From positions 63,145,083-63,209,082 of the forward strand of contig OZ022341.1 of the NCBI GenBank assembly GCA_963989245.1: a stretch of 64,000 nucleotides of DNA. Direction: 5' to 3'. This DNA is from Nansenia antarctica (taxonomy: Eukaryota; Chordata; Actinopteri; Argentiniformes; Microstomatidae). Shown here piece by piece: positions 20,505-30,560 of the stretch. Both the position numbers and the translations under genes were made by a program. Every line of letters starts with the position of its first letter. Position 1 is the stretch's first letter. The notes under the pieces were generated by a model that saw nothing but the letters and a program-made list of their open reading frames with translations, was not told the DNA's origin and did not search any database.

Positions 20505-20520
20505 TCAGTACAGTATCTGT
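20505..20520. repeat. L1 target-site duplication, 5' side
   Basis: tcagtacagtatctgt, identical to 8359-8374. Confidence 0.85.
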
Positions 20521-20911
20521 TGTAAAAGCAGTCCCGAAGCTCCAGTAAGTTTTAGCAATCAATCTAGTGAGAGGTCTATTCGTGCTTTATGAACTAATTT
20601 GTTTACATCTTCACATATTTAATGATATTATCAAAGGTTAAAGTAGAATACATAGGATCACAGAAAATGTACCCATTTTCTTACTCTTTGTTACTGGCAA
20701 AGTCTCACTGCTGGCTTGGCTGGGTGCTTGCATTCTCTTTGCCTTGCTGTGTACAAACATCCGCTGATGCCTCTGGACACATCTTCAGTAATGTGCCTGG
20801 AATCATCATCACCTATCTATCAGTTAAAGTTAAATTTATTTTATTAGGATAAAACCCCTTGAGATGTGCCATCTCGTTTTCGAGGGGGTCCTAACAACAC
20901 TACATAATACA
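20521..20911. other. Spacer between L1 and Tc1-type element
   Basis: No gene recognised. An inverted-looking phrase near 20850-20895 (aaaaccccttgagatg, tctcgttttcgagggggtcc) resembles a widespread fish repeat tail. Confidence 0.35.
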
Positions 20912-20983
20912 TACAGTTTTTCCTGGTTGTTTAAACAGATTCCCTGATTCACTACCTCACTCCCTCAAAATCCTAAACACAAA

Positions 20984-21122
20984 TCTCAAGACTCACACAC
21001 AAAATGCTAAATCCTACACTTCCTTTGCACAAGCACACTTTGCCCTCAAAACTCAAGCACAAAATGCTAAATCCTATACTTCCTTTGCACAAGCACACTT
21101 TGCTCTCAAAACTCAAACACAT
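20984..21122. repeat. Subterminal 60-bp tandem repeat of the Tc1-type element (left)
   Basis: Two full copies and a partial third of a 60-bp unit (cacacaaaatgctaaatcct, cttcctttgcacaagcacac). Such repeats near TIRs often bind transposase. Confidence 0.8.
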
Positions 21123-21475
21123 ACATCATATGAGTAGACATTCCAAGCACTCATTGAACATTGATGTGCAAAATTGAAAACACTATATATGAATGGAAAA
21201 CACTGTAGGAATGCCTTAGCAGTGGAATCAGGACTTTGCATGTTCAGTGTTTCACCTGTTGGATGTGAAATATCGACATATATTGTTGTATGTACTGTAT
21301 ACCCAAAGAGAAAACACACAATATTTTGCCATCGAATTATATTTTATTTGTGCCCCAAATCTATGCATAGACTACTGTATGTCAAGGCAAACATGAATGA
21401 TGAACATGAAGGATGAAAACAGGAAATGGAATTACAGCAAATGAGAATATATAAACAAACGTAAACAAAACAAAA

Positions 21476-24400
21476 CTAGGCTGCATCCTCCCTCTGGTCC
21501 CTGCCTGGCCACAAGATCTCATCCACATCACAGGCGATGTTCTCCCTGGCCAGACAACGAGGGAAATATCGTCTGCAATGGCGCATGAAGCCTTGACAGG
21601 CCTCAGCGCTCACGTCTCCACATGCCTCCTCCATGGCCTGCAGAAGAGCGACCCGTGCGTGTGGATTTCTCTCGTAAACCTTCCACCTCCAAGCGGAGAA
21701 GAACTCCTCAATTGGATTGAGGAAGGGCGAGTAGGGAGGGAGATGGAGGACAGACACTTCAGGGTGGACCCTGAACCATTCCCTAACTAGATTCGCCCGG
21801 TGAAAACTAACGTTGTCCCAGACGACAACAAATCGGACGACCTCTGTGTCGTCCATCTGTTCTGGTTGGACAATGATGTTATAAAGTGTGTCAAGGAATG
21901 CAAGGAGGTGGGCAGTATTGTAGGGGCCGACCGTAGCATGGTGATGGATGCAACCATGGTGGTTGATGGCACACATCGTGATATTGCCTCCGCGCTGGCC
22001 AGGGACGTCCGTGATCGCACGCTGGCCAATGATGTTCCTGCCCCGACGTCGTCTTTTGACAAGGTTGAACCCTGCTTCATCCACGAAAATGAACTTGTGC
22101 TGGTCTGCAGCTGCATCTAGGTCAAGGAAACTCTGAAACAGACAACATGACACTATTACAGTATACACCAAGGCAAGAGTGGTCAATAGAGTCTAGCCCT
22201 ACAATATATTACAGTAGATCATTACAATACAGTCATGTGTCAGTACTACAGTACAGTACAGTCACATAGTAAGGGTATGCATCAGGCACGTGCCGTGAGC
22301 TTTTAGATTGGGTAAGCATAAAATATAGAAATACACGTAATTACACATACACGCTATCAGTGAACGCAGTTTCAAGGAAATGCAATTTTGATGCCCTAGA
22401 ACCCGCTAATAAACGGTAGTGTCACTTTGTGATCAGATTACCAAAAACAAAAAAAACAGTTGCCAGTTTCGACTATATCAGGGGTGCTCATTGTTCAATC
22501 TTTTTTGAACCAAGATATTTTCAAGTAGCCAGCCTGCTGAAATCTACAAGTCCAGTTTCAACATCGCAAACGCAGTTAACGCACACACGCACAACACAGA
22601 CACACACCGTTTCCAACCTCCATACTAAACTCACAACACACTTTCTTTTCACACTTTGTCACACAGGCACTTGACATCACATCACAAACCCTCCCTCTCT
22701 ATCTCTCTCAAACACTTTTGGTTCAGAACCAATGTCACGGACAGCGACATTAGGCCAATCTCAGCGATTGATTAAGCAGCTCTCTCTCCAAACACGACGG
22801 CACAGGCCGACATTCAAAGGTATAAGCAGAGGAAGTCTTAAATAAGAAGCCATAACCAGCAGCACAGCAGTACCCAAACCATATAAACAAGCACAGATCG
22901 CCACCAGCCTCGCGAATCATATAAACCATCAAAGAAGCCATGACGTAAATGTAAAAATGATATCTTACCTTTACTTGAAAACGAGGTCCATTCGCCTCTC
23001 CTTGCGAAGGAACACCTCTGTCACTTTAGTGTAAAAGTCACTCGCCTGTTGCAGTTTGGAAAGTCTCTCTTTTTCAATTGAGATCAGGGCCAGTGATGAA
23101 AGGCGTCCTTGTCCAGTGCGATTTCGAGTGAGGGTCTTCACTCTCTTCAAAGTTGAAAATGACCTCTCAATAGATGCCGTTGTTGCTGGTATGGTTAGGA
23201 CTAGTTTAATCAAATGTGTTGCCTCTGGAACTGTTTCAGCCAAGTCATGCTGAATGATCCATCCAAGCATCTCCTCAGGTGTTTTCTCCCTCACCTCTTG
23301 GATTTGGTAAAGTCCAACTAAATCTGCCTTAAGTCTAACGAAATCGAAATATTTATGATACAAAGCCAGGCTCTCAAATTTGGCATTGTCAAATTCTTTT
23401 GACATTTGGTTAAATTGCTTGCAGCCAATAAGGCCAATGAAATTCAAACATTCGAAGTTGCTAAATCGAGCCTTCATCTGTGTGAGCGTGTCAAAAAAAA
23501 TCCTGTTATAAAGTATCTTCCTCTGGTCTTTGATGGGTTGGTTGGGTTTCGCTCGCCCCTCAGTGAGATTTAGCTGGCTGCGTTTCTGGTCAAATTGAGC
23601 GTAGCGCGCATCGATGTCCTGAAGTTTGTTTTCCAAAGCGGTCATTGTATCTTGGATCCTAGAACAACAATAACCAATGTCCATTCCCTTCTTTTGCAGC
23701 GCATTAAACAGCACATCAGTGATGTTGAAAATCTCCTCATAAATGTCTAGGAGAAAGCACGTCGAGGCCTTTGCCAGCCATGCATCATAGCCTGTAGCCA
23801 TCATTAGGGTTTCATTATCCCAGTTTGTAGGATTATCGATTATCGACTGAAACATGGTCCGCAAATCCGAATATTGATGGTTGATTGTCTGAACGAGGCG
23901 TGAGTGTGAAGACCACCGTGTCGGTGTTGCTCTTGGTAACTGGCGTTTGACGACCTCATCCAGGAGTTTTGTGCGCTTTGTCGATTTGTTGAAAAATGAT
24001 GAAAGGCCTTCCACTGTTTTGAAAAATACCTGGCATTCTGGAATAGACCTCGCCGATTGCGATAATACGAGATTCAATTTATGAGCATAACAGTGCGTAA
24101 AAATAGCCTCTGGGATATTTTCTCTAATCTTGGCCTGAACCCCATTTAAACTAGACGCCATAACGGCTGCTCCGTCGTATGTTTGGGCAACTCATTTTCC
24201 AAAGCAGTTAAATTTATCCAAAGCGCTCAAAACATAATCAGCGACAGCCCCGGCAGTTCTATCATTACTCACATCATCGAAACCTAAAAAGGCTTCTTTC
24301 ACCTCTTGATTGAGCACGTAGCGCAGAATGACTGAGATCTGGGCTCTGTTGGTTACGTCAGTCGATTCATCGACCTCGACAGCAACAAATGGGGCTTCAG

Positions 24401-26435
24401 AAATCTCATTTTTGATGTTGTCGATGATAACGTCTCCGATTGCCTCAATCAGATCATTCTGGATCTTATTTGAAAGACCAGAGAAAACAGTGGATGATCT
24501 TAAATGGGTGGCTAAATTCGAATCATATTTGGCAATGAGATGTAGCAGTTCCACGTAGTTCCCACGGTTCAGAGATTCCTTGCCTTCCTCATTTCCCCGA
24601 AATGATACTTCTTGCTTAGCTAGGAAACAGGTGGCATCTATTAATTTGTTTAGAATATCTCTATTTACTCTTTTACCTTTTGGTTGTGAATTTCTGTGGC
24701 CAGTCTCGTCTGCTCATCCAGAGCTGAGTCGATGCGCGTCGTGGTGCCAAAGGTTTTCAGGGCTACTTGGCTTCTGATGTGTGTTGCCGTCTTCTCGTGT
24801 TTATTGAGTGCGTTGGTAAGATTGTTAAGGTCCCCGTAGCCTTTCTGAATCCACACACTATAACCTGTAGAAAACAGTGTACAGGAGTAGCAAAAGAGGC
24901 GATTGGTCTCTGCACAGCCACATAGCCATTTCTTCCGCTCATACCAGGCTTGTTGGAACCCCCTAGCGACTCTCCCTTTCTGGGTGTGAAGATCGTTGAG
25001 CGGTGGCTTTGGCCGGCCTTTAGCCAGTAGTTCTGTTTTTGCAGTCCAGCCCAGTCTACAAAATCCCTTTAGGTCGCTGACACTGACAGTAATGTCCATA
25101 TTCGCAAGTTATCCTTATTGATTAGATCGTTTGAGCTAGCATAAACTATTCTGCCGGGCGAGAGAAAGTAGTGTGAACTTGTGAACTTGAAAATGATAGC
25201 CAATCAGTAGCTCTTATCGGAATGAAAGAACTACTCTGATTGGCTGAAAGCATGCTTACCCTGGCCACATTAAACAGCGGGCTGAGGCATCGTAAAAAAA
25301 TAAAAAAGACATTTTCACGCATTCGAATGTACGCGAGGGAAAGCAGAGAGAGGAGTGCTTATATGCAATGCAGAGTAGGAAGTGCTTTACTCCTACAGGT
25401 GGCGCAAAAAATGCAACGTCAAAATGAATGACTCCTGCTGCGCTGGGACCTAAAATACGACTCTTTTAATGAAAACAAACAAACGGTTACATGCACTTTT
25501 ATTTTAATATTTTCACGGTCCTTTTTTCTTTTTCCGTTGGGTAAGCACTGCTTACCCTGCTTATATGGACGGCACGTCCCTGGTATGCATAGGACTTACT
25601 TGCACATAGTCATGGCGCGCCTCCTTGACTCTGTCAGTGTTTCTCTCAAAAGGCACCCTGTTGACCTGCTTCATCCTGAAGTCATTCTTTTTGAGAACAC
25701 GGTCCAGTGTGGACACACTAATGGAAGCAACGTTTCTGAATATGTCCTGGTCTGCAATGATTGCATCCTTGATCTGACGGAGGGTCAGAATGTTGTTAGC
25801 CAACACCATGTTGACTAATGCAGTCTCCTGCTCATTGGATAGGATCTGTCCTCTCCCACCACGTTGTGGTAATCTTGCAATTCTGCAGAGGATACAGACA
25901 AGACACAAATACATTAAGTAAGTTCTTGCAACACTCATTGAATACTGTATTGATATGCAGTACTACAGTAAGGCAGGTAGGTCTCTTACCTATTCTCATT
26001 TCTGAGGGTCCGAATGATCGAAGCGACGGAGAAGCGACTCAGATTAGGCTGGACCCTCTGGCCAGCCTCCCATATGGGCAAACCATGGTTGATGACATGG
26101 TCAATGATGGTGGCCCTAATCTCATCAGAGATTCTGTTTCTTCTTCGTACTCCTCCTCCTCCACCTTGCTCTTGTTCAGCTCCTCTTTGTCTTCCTCTTA
26201 CTTCTCCACCGCCTCCTCCTTCTCCTCTTCCTCCACCACCTCTTCCTCCACCGCCTCCTCCTTCTCCTCTTCCTCCACCACCTCTTCCTCCTTCTCCTCT
26301 TCCTCCTCTTCCTCTACCACCTCTTCCTTCACCGCCTCTTCCTCCACCCCCTTCTCTCACTCCTCGTCCTCCTTGTCCTCCTCCTCTTACTCCTCTGTCT
26401 TGCTGCTCACCTCTCTCTTCGTTGGCGCCATCCAT
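21476..26435 (-). CDS. Tc1/mariner transposase, three exons, apparently intact
   Basis: Exon 1 26435-25990 (donor gtaagag), exon 2 25882-25600 (acceptor ctctgcag, donor gtaagt), exon 3 22132-21476 (acceptor ctgtttcag). Phases fit; total 461 residues. Exon 1 starts MDGANEERGEQQDRGVRGGG: about 95 residues of Gly/Arg/Glu-rich tract, then a helix-turn-helix (ISDEIRATIIDHVINHGLPI). Exon 2 adds the second HTH (RQIKDAIIADQDIF...STLDRVLKKNDF). Exon 3 holds the DDE_3 domain: FIFVDEAGFN, VVWDNVSFH and PPYSPFLNPIEEFFSAWRWK. There are 35 residues between the second D and the E. Intron 2 holds the hAT 22283-25582. The Gly/Arg extension is unusual for Tc1. Confidence 0.85.
22275..22282. repeat. hAT target-site duplication, left
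   Basis: GTATGCAT, identical to 25583-25590. Confidence 0.93.
22283..25582 (-). mobile_element. ZMYM1-like hAT element in a transposase intron
   Basis: 3,300 bp with a perfect 8-bp TSD. Ends are caggcacgtgccgt and (reverse complement) cagggacgtgccgt, TIRs of about 14 bp with one mismatch; both run into a shared gggtaagca motif. Contains one long transposase gene. Inserted about 10 bp after the intron donor, so it need not abolish host-transposase splicing. Confidence 0.93.
22971..25099 (-). pseudogene. hAT transposase, TTF finger plus DUF4371 (ZMYM1-like)
   Basis: About 705 codons. 25099-24665: TTF-type zinc finger (WLCGCAETNRLFCYSCTLFS, then NALNKHEKTATH). 24664-24192: DUF4371 with NRGNYVELLHLIAKYD, KIQNDLIEAIGDVI and VAVEVDESTDVTNRAQISVI. 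24161-22971: TYDGAAVMASSLNGVQAKI, FTHCYAHKLNLVLSQSARSI, RWSSHSRLVQTI and the C-terminal TTASIERSFSTLKRVKTLTR dimerisation block. Only two lesions seen: a 1-nt frameshift near 24675-24690 and one TGA at about 24192-24194. Nearly coding-competent. Confidence 0.88.
25583..25590. repeat. hAT target-site duplication, right
   Basis: GTATGCAT, matching 22275-22282. Confidence 0.93.
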
Positions 26436-26607
26436 TGTTCTTCAAACAAATCAAATTCTCACCTGTGACCATGATATAGTAAATTGATGATTGCAAAGTG
26501 CACAACAGCCTTTGGAGTTTAGGAATGTGATTGGCAGTGTGTTCTGAGTGAACATCAGGAGTGGAAAATCAGGAAGAGTGTGCAAGATATGGAGAATTGT
26601 GTTTAGT

Positions 26608-26736
26608 GAGCTGAAAGATGTGTGGTATGGAATGGGAAGATGTGTCTAAAGCAGGAAATGTGTGGTATGGAATGGGAAGATGAGTCTAAAGCAGGAAATG
26701 TGTGGTATGGAATGGGAAGATGAGTCTAAAGCAGGA
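26608..26736. repeat. Subterminal 40-bp tandem repeat of the Tc1-type element (right)
   Basis: Three copies of tgtggtatggaatgggaaga plus tgagtctaaagcaggaaa, near-identical. They mirror the position, though not the sequence, of the left-end repeats. Confidence 0.85.
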
Positions 26737-27024
26737 AAATGTGCTTGGAGTTTAGCAGAATTGGTTTAGCAGTTGGTAAATGAGTTAGAGATTGTGCACA
26801 TTGTGTCTGATGTTCCCAAAAATCTGTTTAAACAACCAAGAAAAACTGTAATAATGTATATGAACAATACATATTACATAATAATAGGAGAAACAATAAA
26901 GGACAACCATGAAATAACACAGACAAACAGGAGACAAACAACAATACACATTGCCAATTGAAAACATTGAGAACATCACAACCATAACAAGGCCAAAATG
27001 GATAACAGAACAAAGGAAGGTGGA

Positions 27025-27400
27025 TCAGTGGTAACTGGCTTTGTGCAGGAGAGCATGTCGGTCTGTGTCCTTAAAAAACACTCTGGTGTTAAGAGATTTT
27101 GACCCTGTGCCCTCCTGCACAAAAAACACCTGGGTGTCCAAAAACTCCAGCTGTTCTTTCTCAACTTTATGTGTCAGTGTGATGGCTCGATGGTGAGTAT
27201 TGAGGACCTGAAATAATTTATGAAATTCTATTTCTGGGTGTTCCCAAATACCAAAAATGTCATCTAAATACCTGAAGTACACTGATGGTAAACACTGACA
27301 TTTGCTGAAAGCTGTCTGTTCCCATGAGCTCATATATACATTAGCAAAAGCTGGGGCAAACTTTTTCCTCATAGCAGTGCCATGTATTTGTATATACCAC
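27025..27400 (-). pseudogene. Penelope-like RT fragment
   Basis: Minus strand: QIHGTAMRKKFAPAFANVYM, then YFRYLDDIFGIWEHPEIEFH and LEFLDTQVFF. GTAM.kkFAPxxANxYM and the YLDDIF catalytic motif followed by xFLDTxVF are RT motifs of Penelope-like elements. Roughly 125 residues from the palm; both ends lost. Confidence 0.75.
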
Positions 27401-27487
27401 AATATACATTTTACAATAAACTTAATACAGCTGAAAATAATATTAGGTGTAAATGTAAGTGGTGACAACTTCAAAGGAAACACGAAC

Positions 27488-27545
27488 AATTAGTCAAAAG
27501 GTAAGAAGACAGTGCATGCTTAAAACTAACAAGAGAAGTGATGCA
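27488..27545 (-). repeat. LINE C-terminal scrap
   Basis: Minus strand reads ITSLVSFKHALS, matching ISFVSFKHALH at 29.14 kb. It abuts the HECT exon at 27546 and truncates it. Confidence 0.45.
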
Positions 27546-28380
27546 GTATCAGCGCGCATGTATTTGTTGTGGGAGAAACGGCTGGTCCATCCTCTGGGTG
27601 GAGAAACTCCAGCTCTGGGTGGGTTGGGAAACCGTTAGCTGGAATCTTCTCCAGCCCAGTGGCGAATATGAGGACCTTCGCGAGCGTCAGAGGGGTTTCT
27701 TCATCTGTCAAAAACATTTTTGTAATCAATGAACTTGGCCTACATAACGTAAAGAAAATTTACAGTTATTTTACTCTTTAAATTCTAATAATAAAATAAG
27801 AGGGTATTATGTTAATATTGTACACTTGAATAGACTAGACTACTGATGTGTATTTTGGTGGACTGAAAAACTCCAGCCAGCACATAGTAGTTTCATCACA
27901 ACACTCCACTTGCTCTCTGTGAGAGTTAGCTACACAATATGTACATTGTACAGTATTAAGAGCGCCCTCTGCTTCTGTATGTGACTGTAAATAAATGCTG
28001 GCCCAAATAATGATTTACTAGGAAGGAATAAACATTAATTAACAGTAAGCTTAACCACGGTACTACAGAAAACAGTTTAGGTGTCCCCCCCTCTTAAATG
28101 TTTTAGTTTTACAAACACTTCACATAAACTACAAAACATGTTCATATTTGGCACTTTCTTACCCTCCACCTGCTGGAGCCAGTCCCTCCAAAAGACTATG
28201 GTCCTGGTCTCACTCCTCCTCCTGTTGGACTCAGGCAGCGACAGTCTTGACGGCGTAAACGCCGCCACCACGTCTGCCGCAAGCAAGGATCTTTGATCCT
28301 CCAGGAAAATGACTGCGAAGGCTTGGGAATGGGCCTTCACCGCCTCCAAGGCACCAAATATGGACAGGCCCTCTCTGAAT
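27546..28380 (-). pseudogene. HECT-domain (G2E3-like) gene fragment, two exons
   Basis: Exon 28163-28380 (acceptor tttacag, donor gtaagaaag): FREGLSIFGALEAVKAHSQA, then SNRRRSETRTIVFWRDWLQQ. Exon 27546-27704 (acceptor ttttgacag): DEETPLTLAKVLIFATGLEK, then FPTHPELEFLHPEDG and SPTTNTCALIL. These match consecutive parts of the divergent HECT-like C-terminus found in G2E3-like genes that are multiplied in fish genomes. The final block with the catalytic-Cys region is broken at NTCALIL by a LINE scrap. Ubiquitin-ligase role is inferred from the family; this copy is not functional. Confidence 0.55.
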
Positions 28381-28759
28381 CTGTAAATGTAAGAAGTTAA
28401 AGACATAAATCTCAATGTGTCAGTTGCTCTGAAATAAGCACTGTAACAACCTACTGACTGCTTCCATTGTACAGTGTGTGAACATTATGAATATTTTGTG
28501 CAGATAAATATGATGAATTCTATTATACTTGAAAGTAAAGTATTTTTAACTTCACTGTTTAAAAAACGTTTTTCTTTCTCATTTCCGGGAAGAGGTGATG
28601 AACCACAGATCTGTCGGTATAGAGCCGCATGGAAAATAAATGAGGAGAAACTCCCCCTTGCAGCAGGCAAAACATTATCATTTTGCCCACTGTCTTGTAT
28701 ACCCCGTTGTGCAAAGCTGAAGAGAGAAAATAAGCAAGTATTACATCAAATAATATTTT

Positions 28760-29230
28760 TTATTTTATTTATTTTTTTAACCTTTATTTAACCAGATAAG
28801 TCAATTGAGAACCAATTCTCATTTACAATGATGATCTGGCCAATTGGCAGAACAGAGGCAAGTCTATACACAAAACACAACACAGTATATACGATATAGA
28901 ACACAACCCAATATATACAATATAAAACATGAGTGCCATACACAAGTATCAAAAACATCTATATATCACAACACAATATGTAAAAGACAGCAGGGACCAG
29001 GGGGAAGTTAACTTAAAAGCAGGTGCAGTGATCCGAGACAAAAGTGAGTGTTTAAAAGTGGGTAACGCGATTAGAGTGGTGAGTTTTAGTGTCAACTGCA
29101 ACACATTCCATAAAATAATATCAGTGTAGTGCATGCTTAAAACTAACAAAAGAAATGATGGATCTAATGTGAACTGGTAAATTATTCCAATCAGCTGGGG
29201 CTTTGAAGATAAAGGCTCTTTTACCTGTTT
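28760..29230 (-). pseudogene. 3' end of a Rex1/CR1-like LINE
   Basis: Minus strand reads APADWNNLPVHIRSIISFVS then FKHAL, a jockey-type ORF2 C-terminus, and ends in attggttctcaattgactta then aaataaaggtt with an A-rich tail. The tail resembles that of the LINE at 34.5 kb. 5'-truncated. Confidence 0.6.
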
Positions 29231-29279
29231 TACCTGTTAACTGTTTTCGTAACGTAGGGGGTGTAGTGAAATGAAGCTG

Positions 29280-29940
29280 AAGTAAAATGAATCTATGACT
29301 CCATGGCTCTCCTCTTTTGAGCCACAGCCATCTTGAGGCCCTCTCTGTCGCATCGGTGGTACTGCGGATGGCTCTCCTCTCTCCCCCTCGATTCCCAAAT
29401 GACTGAAGTCTCAGTCTCTGATTAAAGAATGGGCTGCGAATCCCCTACATCCAACCTCGACTGGGAGGCGCCTCACTCTAACATCCAGCCTGCACACATG
29501 GTAAGGCCTTCAGGGTGTTTGCAGGCCTCTTTACACCACAAGCTGGCTTAGTTGAACATGATGACGGGGCCTCACTTCTAGGTGCTGACCAGTCCTGTAT
29601 ACTTGGAGAGCTTCCTTTCAAAGGCCTCTTCCAAGCAATCTTCCCATGGGACTGTCAGCTCCAGCAGCACAACTTGCTTGGTGGATTCAGACACATGGAC
29701 AATGTCTGGTCGCAGGGTGGTCGCTGCAATATGGTTGGGGAACTTCAGCTGCCGTTTGAGGTCTATCGATAGCTGCCAGTCCCTTGCAGAGGTCAGGATG
29801 GCTGCAGATGTTCTTTTGGCGGGTTTTGGCTTCCCAGCTCTGACAAAGGCGACGGCCTGCTTGGAGGGTCGGGACCGCTTCGCCCACTCAACTCCTGCAC
29901 TGATGAATGAACGAATTAATGAATCGTTTAATGACCACAC
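29280..29940 (-). pseudogene. RLE-type LINE C-terminus (PD-(D/E)XK endonuclease)
   Basis: Minus strand: LTSARDWQLSIDLKRQLKFP, ATTLRPDIVHVSESTKQVVL and LELTVPWEDCLEEAFERKLS. RPDIV...LLELTVPWE is the PD-(D/E)XK nuclease core (D, ExT) at the C-terminus of RLE LINEs of the R2/R4/NeSL-type groups. It continues frameshifted to a TERASRWLWLKRGEP-like end near 29.3 kb. Related copy at 47546-48079. Confidence 0.65.
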
Positions 29941-30560
29941 GACCTAGGTCGTTGGAATTTGTTTTCGGTACAGGTGGAACAGCTCAATACAGCAGTGTCA
30001 AAAACATACACACATTACATATAACTATCACATGGACATGTACACACACAACCACAAGACAAGAACATATTTACAATTTATAAAGTGCAGTACGTCTGGC
30101 AGGGTTAGCGCAGTGAGTCAGGTGTTGAGTCCTTATAGCAGAGGGGAAAAAACTTTTAGAAACAGGATGTTTTGGTGGCCAGGGATCGGTAGCGCCGCGA
30201 CAGTCTTCAGGACCGGATTGTGCCTCCATCGGTACCGTCCCTCTCCACGTGCCTTTGTACAGCAGCTGAGTTTATAGGTGCGTAACGTGTGTACCTGCAT
30301 GGCCACTGGGTTTGTCAGTAGCGGAGGTTGCAACGTCTCTTCCTGAGGGAGGCCTGAGGCTGGCAGCGAGCCAGACGGTTGGGGTTTCATCAGACCAGAT
30401 CTTAACCTGGATGAAGGATTTCCTGGATGAATCCAAGATGGATGCGGCATGATGGCAGCGCAAAAAACAGCTCCTTGTTTTATTTTTGTTCTTTGTCATG
30501 GGTCAAGTTTACCGTTTTATGTTTAAGGTAACAAACCAAAAATAATTACCACACCTTGAT
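29941..30560. other. No gene recognised
   Basis: Mixed repeat-like DNA. The stretch near 30120-30270 (gcagaggggaaaaaactttt, then GC-rich) may be LINE-derived, but no motif settles it. Confidence 0.3.

Larger units (their letters stand above)
20914..26848 (-). mobile_element. Tc1/mariner-superfamily element (DD35E-type spacing), split by a hAT
   Basis: Flanked by TA (20912-20913, 26849-26850). About 29-bp TIRs start CAGTTTTTCCTGGTTG on the left and CAGTTTTTCTTGGTTG (reverse complement) on the right, both running into TTTAAACAGATT, with one mismatch. Both subterminal regions are tandem repeats. Without the 3.3-kb hAT the element is about 2.63 kb, long for Tc1 because of the repeats, two introns and an extended N-terminus. 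The transposase inside is intact by reading. Confidence 0.9.

Noticed and set aside
25990..26435. Plus-strand Ser/Pro-rich frames opposite the Gly/Arg-rich exon
   Set aside because: They are the antisense of the transposase exon 1 GC-rich tract, which has domain, splice and phase support on the minus strand.
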